Origin: Spirochaetaceae bacterium
Lineage (GTDB): Bacteria; Spirochaetota; Spirochaetia; DSM-27196; PWMO01
Length of the DNA: 8,666 nt
NCBI GenBank assembly: GCA_003558175.1
Contig: PWMO01000003.1
Span: 1-8,666, forward strand
Direction: 5' to 3'
In this document: piece after piece, positions 1 to 6,278 of the stretch
How positions within the stretch are numbered: the stretch's first letter is position 1
How the letters are laid out: the number at the start of each line of letters is the position of its first letter
The notes under the pieces: generated by a model
Seen by the model: the letters and a program-made list of their open reading frames with translations, nothing else
The model's database searches: none
Told to the model about the DNA's origin: nothing
Program-made: the position numbers and the translations under genes

Positions 1-464
1 CGGCGCTCGAGCAGACCCGCTTTGTGAGCGTCGCTGAGTGACTGGCCTACCTCCACCATGTACTCGTGACCTGCGCCGAGAAAGATATCGTCGCGGATAC
101 CGATGACTTCGGAGAGGAACGAGATCATTACCGCGGTCTCGCGTACCGTCTCGCCGTGGGCAATCTGGCTTTTGCCTTCGTCCAGGTCCTGAACCGCAAG
201 GCCAAGCAGGTTGGTCGCGCTTGCGAAGCTGAACCGTGTGCGCGTGGAATTGTCGCGAAACAGCGAAACCGCGAGTCCGGAGTCGAACGCACGGGTTGAA
301 ACGTTGTCCCGGCGCAGCAGCCGCAACGCTTCCGCGAGCGCCAGAACGGCGCGCAACTGATCGTCAGACTTCTGCCAGGTGAGCAGGAAGTCGCCTCCGT
401 AAAGGCCACTGGAGTCAAGCTGTTCCAGTGCCTTGATTTGCTGAGTAATATCTGTCTGTTTCAT
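1..464 (-). CDS. ygeW: Knotted carbamoyltransferase YgeW (5' part, cut by window start)
   Basis: Aspartate/ornithine carbamoyltransferase superfamily, YgeW branch. The first 154 codons are present and the C-terminal half lies outside the window. The reading frame gives DFLLTW near residue 25, then the carbamoyl-phosphate loop RDNSTRTRFSF (S73-T74-R75-T76-R77), then DLDEGKSQIAHGETVRET with K98 and H103, and GIRDDIFLGAGHEYM. These match my memory of E. coli YgeW almost motif for motif, including the distance from start to DFLLTW, which fixes the ATG at 462-464. The family moves a carbamoyl group between carbamoyl phosphate and an amino or ureido acceptor. The true acceptor is not shown by the sequence; ureido derivatives of diaminopropionate are suggested by context. 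The gene is transcribed away from the PLP gene. No Shine-Dalgarno sequence precedes the ATG and a TATAAT lies only 7 nt upstream. Confidence 0.93.
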   Translation of the reverse strand, partial: MKQTDITQQIKALEQLDSSGLYGGDFLLTWQKSDDQLRAVLALAEALRLLRRDNVSTRAFDSGLAVSLFRDNSTRTRFSFASATNLLGLAVQDLDEGKSQIAHGETVRETAVMISFLSEVIGIRDDIFLGAGHEYMVEVGQSLSDAHKAGLLER

Positions 465-471
465 GGCGATG

Positions 472-500
472 ATTATAGCTCGGCTTTCGTTGGCGGCCAA
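472..500 (-). promoter_or_regulatory. Sigma-70-like promoter of ygeW
   Basis: On the minus strand, TTGGCC (500-495, 4 of 6 matches to TTGACA) is followed after exactly 17 nt by a perfect TATAAT (477-472). The predicted transcription start, about 7 nt after the -10 element, falls at or next to the ygeW ATG (464-462). The mRNA would therefore have almost no leader. The -35 element lies inside the right half of a TTGGC-G-GCCAA palindrome. Confidence 0.65.
490..500. promoter_or_regulatory. Palindrome TTGGCGGCCAA over the ygeW -35 element, possible operator
   Basis: A perfect 5+1+5 inverted repeat (TTGGC, G, GCCAA). Its right half is the ygeW -35 hexamer, so a bound protein could block or modulate RNA polymerase. 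It shares the GGCC core with the tandem repeats beginning at 505. The function is inferred from position only. Confidence 0.35.
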
Positions 501-504
501 GTCC

Positions 505-534
505 TGTTTTGGCCTGTTTCGGCCCGTTTCGGCG
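505..534. repeat. Three tandem 10-bp repeats in the ygeW/PLP-gene divergent promoter region
   Basis: Three consecutive near-identical decamers are seen: TGTTTTGGCC (505-514), TGTTTCGGCC (515-524) and CGTTTCGGCG (525-534). One unit per helical turn puts all copies on the same DNA face. Relative to the ygeW promoter they cover roughly -41 to -70, where activators commonly bind. They are likely regulator-binding sites, but chance repetition in GC-rich DNA cannot be excluded. Confidence 0.5.
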
Positions 535-583
535 AAGTCCCGTTGCGTGATTACGCTTTCGGTGTCATCGCGTCAGGTTCCGG

Positions 584-612
584 TAGCCAGATGGCGATTC
601 TCGGGGTATAGT
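584..612 (+). promoter_or_regulatory. Candidate sigma-70 promoter of the PLP-enzyme gene
   Basis: TAGCCA (584-589, 4 of 6 matches to TTGACA), a 17-nt spacer and TATAGT (607-612, 5 of 6 matches to TATAAT). The predicted start is near 619, leaving a leader of about 25 nt that contains the ribosome binding site. It is the best-scoring pair I can find by eye upstream of the gene. Confidence 0.5.
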
Positions 613-634
613 AGCCGGACAATCACCAGTCGAT

Positions 635-641
635 GAGGGAG
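635..641 (+). promoter_or_regulatory. Ribosome binding site deciding the PLP-gene start
   Basis: GAGGGAG lies between two in-frame ATGs (633 and 645). Because it overlaps the first ATG it can only serve the second, with GAGG ending 6 nt before 645. This favours the 488-residue product over the 492-residue one. Confidence 0.6.
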
Positions 642-644
642 ACC

Positions 645-2111
645 ATGATTAACCTGAACGTTAACCCTGAGATTCGTCGCAAGAACATTGAGCGCTGTCG
701 TGAGCGCGGGATCGTTCTGCCGACTTTCGCCCAGATGCGTGACCCTGACGGGGTGCCCGAGCAGATCAAGCAGAAGCTCAAGGGAGTGGGGTTGTGGGAT
801 ATTGACCCGGCCAATCTGTTTCGGATTACCTGGAAGAATGAGCCGACCGAACGCGGCGGCACGTATGGTGATGTCAATTACATCGAACTACCTTCTTCAC
901 TCACCGGAGTTCCGGCGCGAATCATCGGTCTGGTGGGACACTGGTTTCCCACCGGCGCGCACAAAGTTGGAGCAACCTACGGCTGCCTGGTTCCGGCGCT
1001 GATCAGCGGCAACTTCGACTCCCAGCGCCAGAAAGCGGTATGGCCGTCCACCGGTAACTACTGCCGTGGCGGGGCCTACAACTCGGCGCTGCTGGGATGT
1101 GAATCCATCGCTATTCTGCCGGAAGGCATGAGCCGGGAGCGGTTTGAATGGCTGAAACAGGTCGCGGGTGAAGTAATCCCCACTCCCGGGACCGAGAGCA
1201 ACGTCAAGGAGATCTTCGACGCCTGCCACGCGCTCGATCGCGAGCGGGGTGACGACGTGGTGATATTCAACCAGTTTGCGGAGCTTGGGAATTATCTGTG
1301 GCACTATCAGGTGACCGGAAGCGCTCTGAAAGAGATCATCGCGCGGGAATGCGCCGACGGTACCAACTACGCCGGGGTCACCGCGGCAACGGGATCGGGC
1401 GGGACGCTTGCTGCCGGAGACCTGCTGAAGCAGCTCTATCCCACCAGCAAGATCATCGCGTCGGAGGCGTTACAGTGTCCGACTCTGCTGCGCAACGGGT
1501 TTGGCGATCACCGCATCGAAGGCATCGGCGACAAGCACGTGCCGTGGGTTCACAACGTTCGCAACACCGACATGATCACCGGCATTGATGACCAGGACTG
1601 CATCGATCTGATGCGCGTCTTCAACGAACCTGCCGGCCAGCAGTACCTGCGAGACATCGGAGTGGAAGACGCCGCGATTGCAACGCTGGACAAGGTGGGA
1701 ATCTCCGGAATCGGCAACCTGCTCTCGGCCATCAAGGCGGCGCGGTACTGGGAGCTGGGAAGCGACGACATGCTGGTAACGGTGTTCACCGATTCGATGC
1801 AGCTCTACAACTCGCGCGTCGATGATCTCGTCGCGGCCGAAGGCCCGCTCACCCAGCTGGGTGCCGCCCGTGCGGTGGCAGGGGCGATCGAGCACCAGGG
1901 GATCGATAACGCCATCGAGCTTACCTACTACGAGCGGCTGCGAGTTCACAACCTGAAGTACTACACCTGGATCGAACAGCAGGGCATGACGAGCGAAGAG
2001 CTCAGCGCTCAGTGGTACGATCGAGACTACTGGACCAACGTCCAGCAGAGCGTCGACCGGATTGACCGCATGATCGACGAGTTCAACGCCGAGGTGGGTA
2101 TTCTCAGCTGA
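645..2111 (+). CDS. Fold-type II PLP-dependent enzyme, CBS/cysteine synthase-like, specificity unknown
   Basis: A 488-residue PLP enzyme of the tryptophan-synthase-beta/cysteine-synthase fold. Visible motifs are PTGAHK with the predicted Schiff-base lysine K107, and STGN (135-138), the substrate carboxylate loop. These are followed by NQF...N...WHY.VTG (209-225) as in cysteine synthases, TGSGGT (249-254) as the PLP phosphate loop, and TDSMQLY (382-388) aligning with the human CBS segment whose serine contacts the pyridine nitrogen. About 100 residues precede the lysine, against about 40 in cysteine synthase. About 95 C-terminal residues after the core match no domain I recognise. An in-frame ATG at 633 exists, but 645 is preferred because GAGG (635-638) lies 6 nt upstream of it. 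It occupies the place expected of ygeX but lacks YgeX motifs such as LNAFKMLGGAYA. It may catalyse a beta-elimination or replacement on a diaminopropionate or ureidoalanine-type substrate; this is inference. Confidence 0.85.
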   Translation: MINLNVNPEIRRKNIERCRERGIVLPTFAQMRDPDGVPEQIKQKLKGVGLWDIDPANLFRITWKNEPTERGGTYGDVNYIELPSSLTGVPARIIGLVGHWFPTGAHKVGATYGCLVPALISGNFDSQRQKAVWPSTGNYCRGGAYNSALLGCESIAILPEGMSRERFEWLKQVAGEVIPTPGTESNVKEIFDACHALDRERGDDVVIFNQFAELGNYLWHYQVTGSALKEIIARECADGTNYAGVTAATGSGGTLAAGDLLKQLYPTSKIIASEALQCPTLLRNGFGDHRIEGIGDKHVPWVHNVRNTDMITGIDDQDCIDLMRVFNEPAGQQYLRDIGVEDAAIATLDKVGISGIGNLLSAIKAARYWELGSDDMLVTVFTDSMQLYNSRVDDLVAAEGPLTQLGAARAVAGAIEHQGIDNAIELTYYERLRVHNLKYYTWIEQQGMTSEELSAQWYDRDYWTNVQQSVDRIDRMIDEFNAEVGILS

Positions 2112-4866
2112 GCTGCAGCGAGAGCGGTAGCCGGTCAATGGAGCGGCCGATGGCGTCGTGGATTGCCGCCGCGATCGCCGGGGCCGCCGGATTGAGCGGG
2201 ATCTCTCCGATCCCTTTGGCACCAAACGGACCGTTGGGGTCAGGCTCCTCCACGATGAAGCTCTGCAAGTCCGGCATGTCCTCGATACGCGGTAGGCCGA
2301 GTGCGTTCAGCGAGAGCGTCGGCCTGCCGTTGCGGCCGCACTCAAAGCGCTCGGCGAGCGCGTAGCCGTAGCCCATCAGCACCGCTCCCTCCACCTGGCC
2401 ATAGACATTCTGCGGGTGCAGCGCACGGCCGACATCCTGGGCGGTGATGAGCCGCAGCACCTTGAGCCCGCTGCCGTCGGGGGCGATCTCGATAATTGCC
2501 GCCATGCTGGTATAGCAATAGGTAAAGTGAATCGGCAGGCCGGTCTGCGGATCGATTTCTGCCTCTTCGTACACTTCCGGCAGCTTCACCGTTGCCGGCG
2601 GCCGGTAGCGATACTCCACGCGCAGCGCCGAGTGATCGGAGGTTGAGGCGAACAACCCCGCCAGATCGGCGCGATCGAGGCTGGTGCCGGCAGCGCTCAG
2701 ACGGTCTTTCAGCCGGCGTGCCGCTTCGGCAACCGCGTTGCCGCTGATGTAGGTCTGCCGTGACGCGGTGGTCATTCCGGCGTCCGGGCAGCGTGCCGTG
2801 TCGCTCGAGACAACCGAGACCGCCTCATACGGTACACCGAGGGTATCGGCGGCTATCTGTGCCATGACCGTGTCCGACCCCTGGCCGATATCCGTCGCCC
2901 CCACATAGACAATGAACGAACCGTCGGGGCCCAGCTCCACCGCTGCGGAAGCCTCGTCCGGAAGCCCCTTGCCCACGCCGACATTCTTGTAGGCGCTGGC
3001 AAAGCCCACGCCCAGCCGCTTGCCCGGTGCCGGACGTACCATTTGGCGCGCCTCGGCCAGCGCGTCGGCAACCCGCTCGATGGTTGCTGGATAGCCCACG
3101 CCTCCGGTCAGGCGGTGTCCGGTGATGGTTGTTCGCCCCGGCTGCAGCGCGTTCCTGCGCCGCAGGTCGATGGGGTCAATTCCCAGGCGGCGCGCGATCT
3201 TGTCCAGCTGCATCTCGGAGGCAAAGCAGATCTGCGTACTGCCGAAGCCGCGAAATGCGCCCGACGGATTGGTGTTGGTGTAGACCCCGTGTGACTCGAG
3301 CCGCGCGTTGGGGATCTCGTACGGCCCGCCGGCCATCACTACGGTACGGAAAACCACCGGTCGCGTCAGGGAGAGATACGCCCCGGCGTCGCATACAACG
3401 TGGGACTCCACCGCCAGCAGCGTGCCGTCGTTGCGAACCGCGTGGCGCATGCGGATGCGTGCGGCGTGCCGCTTGGTGCTGATCCGCAACGACTCCGTGC
3501 GGTCGAGCGTAACCTTGACCGGCCGCTGCAACAGCAGCGCGGCCAGCGCCGCCTGAATCTGCACCGTGGGTTCTTCCTTGCCGCCAAAGCCGCCTCCCGC
3601 CGGAGTATAGATCACGCGAACCTGTTCCGGTTCGATCGCCAGCGTTTTCGCGATCATATCCTGGAAGGCGCCCGAACCCTGCGTGGCGGTATAGACGGTT
3701 ACGCGCGGGTTCTCTGCCGGAACCGCGAGACAGCTCTCGGGCTCGAGGTAGGCGTGTTCCACCGCCGGCGTAGTATACTCGCCCTCAACGACCAGATCCG
3801 CCTCGGCAAAGGCGCGGTCAACGTCGCCGCGGCTGAAGCGAACCGTCTCTGCTACATTGCCGCCTTCGTGGAGTTCCGGTGCCCCGTCGGAAAGCGCCTC
3901 GTCCGGATTGTGAAGTACCGGCAACGGTTCATATTTGGCGCGAACCAGCCGTGCCGCGGCGCGGGCCGCTCGCGCGGACTCCGCCACCACCAGCGCCAGC
4001 GGCTCGCCGCGATAGCGTACCACCGTGTCGGCAAACACCGGCTGGTGCGGCAGCTGCAGCCCAAAGCCGTTGCGGCCGGGGATGTCCGCGGCGGTGAACA
4101 CCCGTACTACGCCGTCGGCAGTCTGCGCGGCCGAGCAATCGAGTCCGGTCACCCGGGCGTGGTGCTCCTCGCTGAAGGCGAAGGCGCCGTAGAGCTGACC
4201 GGTTGCGTTGTAGTCATCGGCAAAGACGCGCTCACCGCGCACCTTGGCAACGGCGTCTTTGCGCACCGGCGAGCTGCCGACCGTGGGACGCACCGCGGGG
4301 GTGGCAGTGCCGTCGAGCCGTTGCGGCACGGAATCGGCGGCCGCGGCAGGATCGGCTGCAGCAGGATCGACCGCAGCTCCTTCGGCGGTGACATACGGCA
4401 ACCCGGCCGCTTGCTGCACGGCGCGCACGATTGCTGCGTAGCCGGTGCAGCGGCACAGGTTGGGTTGCAGCGCGGCACGGATCTGCGCCTCGGTGGGCTG
4501 CGCGTTGCGCGACAACAGCGCTCTTGCCGCCATCACCATGCCGGGAGTGCAGAACCCGCACTGTACCGCGCCCTCGGCAACGAACGCCTGCTGAATTGGA
4601 TGCAGCGCGTCACCGTCGGCGAGAGCCTCTATCGTCTCGACAGTGCTGCCGGCGAGGTCGGACAGCTTCACCACGCAGGCACGCTTTACCTCGCCATCTA
4701 TCAATACACAGCACGCACCGCACTGGCCCACGCCGCAGCCGTTCCTGGTGCCGACAAGCCCTCGCTCGTCGCGTAACCAGTCGAGCAGAGTTCGCCGTCG
4801 CGAAATCGTTGCGGCGGTGACTTCTACGGACTCTCCGTTCAGCGTGAAGACCAGCGGTGCGCTCAC
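2104..4866 (-). CDS. Fused [2Fe-2S]/molybdopterin hydroxylase, xanthine dehydrogenase family, no FAD domain
   Basis: A 920-residue fusion of the xanthine dehydrogenase iron-sulfur and molybdenum subunits. Residues 1-155 hold both [2Fe-2S] clusters: C44, C49, C52, C64 (plant-ferredoxin type), then C103, C106, C138, C140 (QCGFCTPG and LCRCTGY). An Ala/Pro-rich linker (about 157-200) leads to the Mo domain, with GGGFGGKE (424-431), AFRGFG (537-542), GQG (661-663) and GAKGIGE ending in the catalytic glutamate E888. E431 and R539 correspond to the purine-binding E802 and R880 of bovine xanthine dehydrogenase, which supports a purine substrate such as hypoxanthine or xanthine. The FAD domain is absent, so electrons must pass to a separate flavoprotein or ferredoxin not in this window. 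The frame stays open to an ATG at 4971, but GTG at 4864-4866 is preferred: GGGAGGAG lies just upstream and the ferredoxin fold begins there. It is the last gene of the minus-strand operon. E. coli XdhD has the same fusion but, as I recall it, has lost these residues. Confidence 0.9.
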   Translation of the reverse strand: MSAPLVFTLNGESVEVTAATISRRRTLLDWLRDERGLVGTRNGCGVGQCGACCVLIDGEVKRACVVKLSDLAGSTVETIEALADGDALHPIQQAFVAEGAVQCGFCTPGMVMAARALLSRNAQPTEAQIRAALQPNLCRCTGYAAIVRAVQQAAGLPYVTAEGAAVDPAAADPAAAADSVPQRLDGTATPAVRPTVGSSPVRKDAVAKVRGERVFADDYNATGQLYGAFAFSEEHHARVTGLDCSAAQTADGVVRVFTAADIPGRNGFGLQLPHQPVFADTVVRYRGEPLALVVAESARAARAAARLVRAKYEPLPVLHNPDEALSDGAPELHEGGNVAETVRFSRGDVDRAFAEADLVVEGEYTTPAVEHAYLEPESCLAVPAENPRVTVYTATQGSGAFQDMIAKTLAIEPEQVRVIYTPAGGGFGGKEEPTVQIQAALAALLLQRPVKVTLDRTESLRISTKRHAARIRMRHAVRNDGTLLAVESHVVCDAGAYLSLTRPVVFRTVVMAGGPYEIPNARLESHGVYTNTNPSGAFRGFGSTQICFASEMQLDKIARRLGIDPIDLRRRNALQPGRTTITGHRLTGGVGYPATIERVADALAEARQMVRPAPGKRLGVGFASAYKNVGVGKGLPDEASAAVELGPDGSFIVYVGATDIGQGSDTVMAQIAADTLGVPYEAVSVVSSDTARCPDAGMTTASRQTYISGNAVAEAARRLKDRLSAAGTSLDRADLAGLFASTSDHSALRVEYRYRPPATVKLPEVYEEAEIDPQTGLPIHFTYCYTSMAAIIEIAPDGSGLKVLRLITAQDVGRALHPQNVYGQVEGAVLMGYGYALAERFECGRNGRPTLSLNALGLPRIEDMPDLQSFIVEEPDPNGPFGAKGIGEIPLNPAAPAIAAAIHDAIGRSIDRLPLSLQLS

Positions 4867-4870
4867 AAGG

Positions 4871-4878
4871 CTCCTCCC
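4871..4878 (-). promoter_or_regulatory. Ribosome binding site deciding the GTG start of the Mo hydroxylase
   Basis: On the minus strand GGGAGGAG is followed by CCTT and GTG, placing GGAGG 6 nt before the start codon. It is the strongest Shine-Dalgarno sequence in the operon and argues against the longer open frame beginning at 4971. Confidence 0.75.
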
Positions 4879-4911
4879 GTTCAGTTCACTGTTTGCTATT
4901 GGTGTAACCGC

Positions 4912-4970
4912 CCCGTCGCTCCCGTCGCTGAGCGCTCCCGTTGCTACCCGACGGTGCCTGAAAGCGCTCA
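4912..4970. repeat. Short repeats in the gap between ygeY and the Mo hydroxylase
   Basis: CCCGTCGCT occurs twice back to back (4912-4920, 4921-4929) and once more with one mismatch (4937-4945). TGAGCGCT (4929-4936) and AGCGCTCA (4963-4970) form a perfect 8-bp inverted repeat around a 26-nt loop. No T-run follows on the minus strand, so it is not a classic terminator. It could be an mRNA processing or stability element between the two cistrons, or chance. Confidence 0.3.
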
Positions 4971-4992
4971 CGACGCCGGGGCGGCGAGAATG

Positions 4993-6189
4993 CTACTGCG
5001 GCAGTTCGTACGCCAGTGACGCGTAGAACGCCGAGGCGATCGGCAGATCGGCAACACGCAGTTTCTCGTTCGGTGCGTGGGCCTGGTCTTCGTCTCCGGG
5101 GCCAAAGCCGATCAGCGGTACCTTGTGCAGGCCGCAGATGGAGACGCCGTTGGTTGAGAATGTCCACTTGTCAACCACCGGATCCTCGCCGTAGAGGCCG
5201 CGGTAAGCTGCCACACCCGACTGCACCAGCGGATGATCGGCGTCGATCTTCCAGGTGGGGAAGTAGAGCTCCTGACCGTAGGTGGTTCCCTTCCAGCTGG
5301 TGTTGCTGTAGTAGGGAATTTCAACGCGGTCGACTTCACCGCCGCCGGCTTCCTTGATCTGTTGTACCGCCAGTTCTTTCGTTTCGCCCCAGGTCAGGCG
5401 GCGATCGATGTAGAGCATTGCCTGATCGGGTACGGCGCATTGCGACGGCCCGTGCGCCTTCACCTGACTTACCACGATTGTGCCCTTGCCGAGGAAGCCG
5501 TCCTCGTCCGGCTGCAGTTTCTCGTTGAGCTCTTCCAGTGCCAGGGTTGTGCGCGCCGCTTTGTAGGATGCGTTGACGCCGCGTTCGGGAGCGCTGCCGT
5601 GGCACGAAACTCCCTTGAAGTGCACCTCCATCTCCATCCGTCCGCGCTGGCCACGGTAGAGCCGGCAGCTGGTGGGCTCGGTAGACACCGCGAAGTCCGG
5701 CTTCAGGTTCTCCTCTTCAATCAGATAGCGCCAGCACATACCGTCACAGTCTTCTTCGAAAACGGTGAACGTGAAGTAGATCGAGTACGGGCCCGTGTAG
5801 TCGAGCTCTTTCAGGATGCGCCCGGCGGTGATCATCGATGCCGCGCCTCCCTTCTGATCCGAAGCACCGCGACCGTGCAGCCATCCGTCTTCAACCACGC
5901 CGGAAAACGGATCCCGAGTCCACTGTGATTCGTCTCCGATCAGAACGGTATCCACATGTGCGTCGAAGGCAATTGACTTGTCGCCGTTCCCGACACGGCA
6001 GATCAGGTTGCCCAGCCCGTCGTAGCGCACTTCATCAAAATTGTAGCCGCGGCAGTACTTCTCTATCTCTGCCAGCACGGCGCCCTCTTCTCCGCCGAAC
6101 GAACGTGTCTGGACCAGTTTGGAGAGAATTGCGCTGGTGTCGTCAGCGTACTGCTGCGACAGCTTTTTGATTTGCTCGTGTGTTGCCAT
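4993..6189 (-). CDS. ygeY: YgeY-type M20 metallohydrolase (peptidase/deacetylase family)
   Basis: A 398-residue cytoplasmic zinc hydrolase of the M20/ArgE/DapE clan. All expected metal and catalytic residues are visible: FDAHVDT (H78, D80), GRGASDQKGG (D111), EEDCDG (E145-E146), STEPT (E171) and HAPNEK (H371). The stretches STEPT...YRGQRGRMEM, GVSCHGSAPERG, DRRLTWGET and VDKWTFSTNGVSI match E. coli YgeY as I remember it, so the subfamily call is strong. M20 enzymes cleave amide bonds of acylated amino acids. In this context a carbamoylated (ureido) amino acid is a plausible substrate, but that is inference. The frame extends 57 codons upstream of the chosen ATG (6187-6189). This ATG is preferred because GAGGAG lies 8 nt before it and homology begins here. 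It sits 89 nt after the amidohydrolase and 126 nt before the Mo hydroxylase on the same strand, which is consistent with an operon. Confidence 0.94.
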   Translation of the reverse strand: MATHEQIKKLSQQYADDTSAILSKLVQTRSFGGEEGAVLAEIEKYCRGYNFDEVRYDGLGNLICRVGNGDKSIAFDAHVDTVLIGDESQWTRDPFSGVVEDGWLHGRGASDQKGGAASMITAGRILKELDYTGPYSIYFTFTVFEEDCDGMCWRYLIEEENLKPDFAVSTEPTSCRLYRGQRGRMEMEVHFKGVSCHGSAPERGVNASYKAARTTLALEELNEKLQPDEDGFLGKGTIVVSQVKAHGPSQCAVPDQAMLYIDRRLTWGETKELAVQQIKEAGGGEVDRVEIPYYSNTSWKGTTYGQELYFPTWKIDADHPLVQSGVAAYRGLYGEDPVVDKWTFSTNGVSICGLHKVPLIGFGPGDEDQAHAPNEKLRVADLPIASAFYASLAYELPQ

Positions 6190-6232
6190 GATACCTACTC
6201 CTCGCTTTTTCTGACCCTGTCGGGCTATTGCT

Positions 6233-6248
6233 GGGCCCTCACGGGCCT
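6233..6248 (-). promoter_or_regulatory. Small GC hairpin in the leader between the amidohydrolase gene and ygeY
   Basis: GGCCC (6234-6238) and GGGCC (6243-6247) flank a 4-nt loop, with an added wobble pair. On the transcribed (minus) strand no T-run follows, so it should not terminate. It may stabilise or separate the two cistrons. The stem is short, so the call is weak. Confidence 0.25.
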
Positions 6249-6278
6249 GTTCTTTGTAACATAATCGGTGGCCACGGC

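Noticed and set aside
128..418. Minus-strand open frame of 96 codons at the window start
   Set aside because: It is out of frame with ygeW, whose conserved STRTR and HGE motifs lie in another frame over the same bases.
1470..2225. Minus-strand open frame of 251 codons opposite the 3' end of the PLP gene
   Set aside because: Shadow frame spanning the ends of two real convergent genes; no motifs and low-complexity Arg/Ser-rich start.
3400..4776. Long plus-strand open frame of 458 codons opposite the Mo hydroxylase
   Set aside because: It is antisense to a gene with complete cofactor motifs, its own translation is Arg/His/Gly-rich with no recognisable domain, and long antisense frames are common in GC-rich DNA.
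4929..4970. Inverted repeat as an intrinsic terminator after ygeY
   Set aside because: The 26-nt loop is large and no T-run follows on the minus strand.
4867..4971. N-terminal extension of the Mo hydroxylase to an ATG at 4971
   Set aside because: The extension has no homology and covers the repeats in the gap. A strong ribosome binding site lies directly before GTG 4866, where the ferredoxin domain begins.
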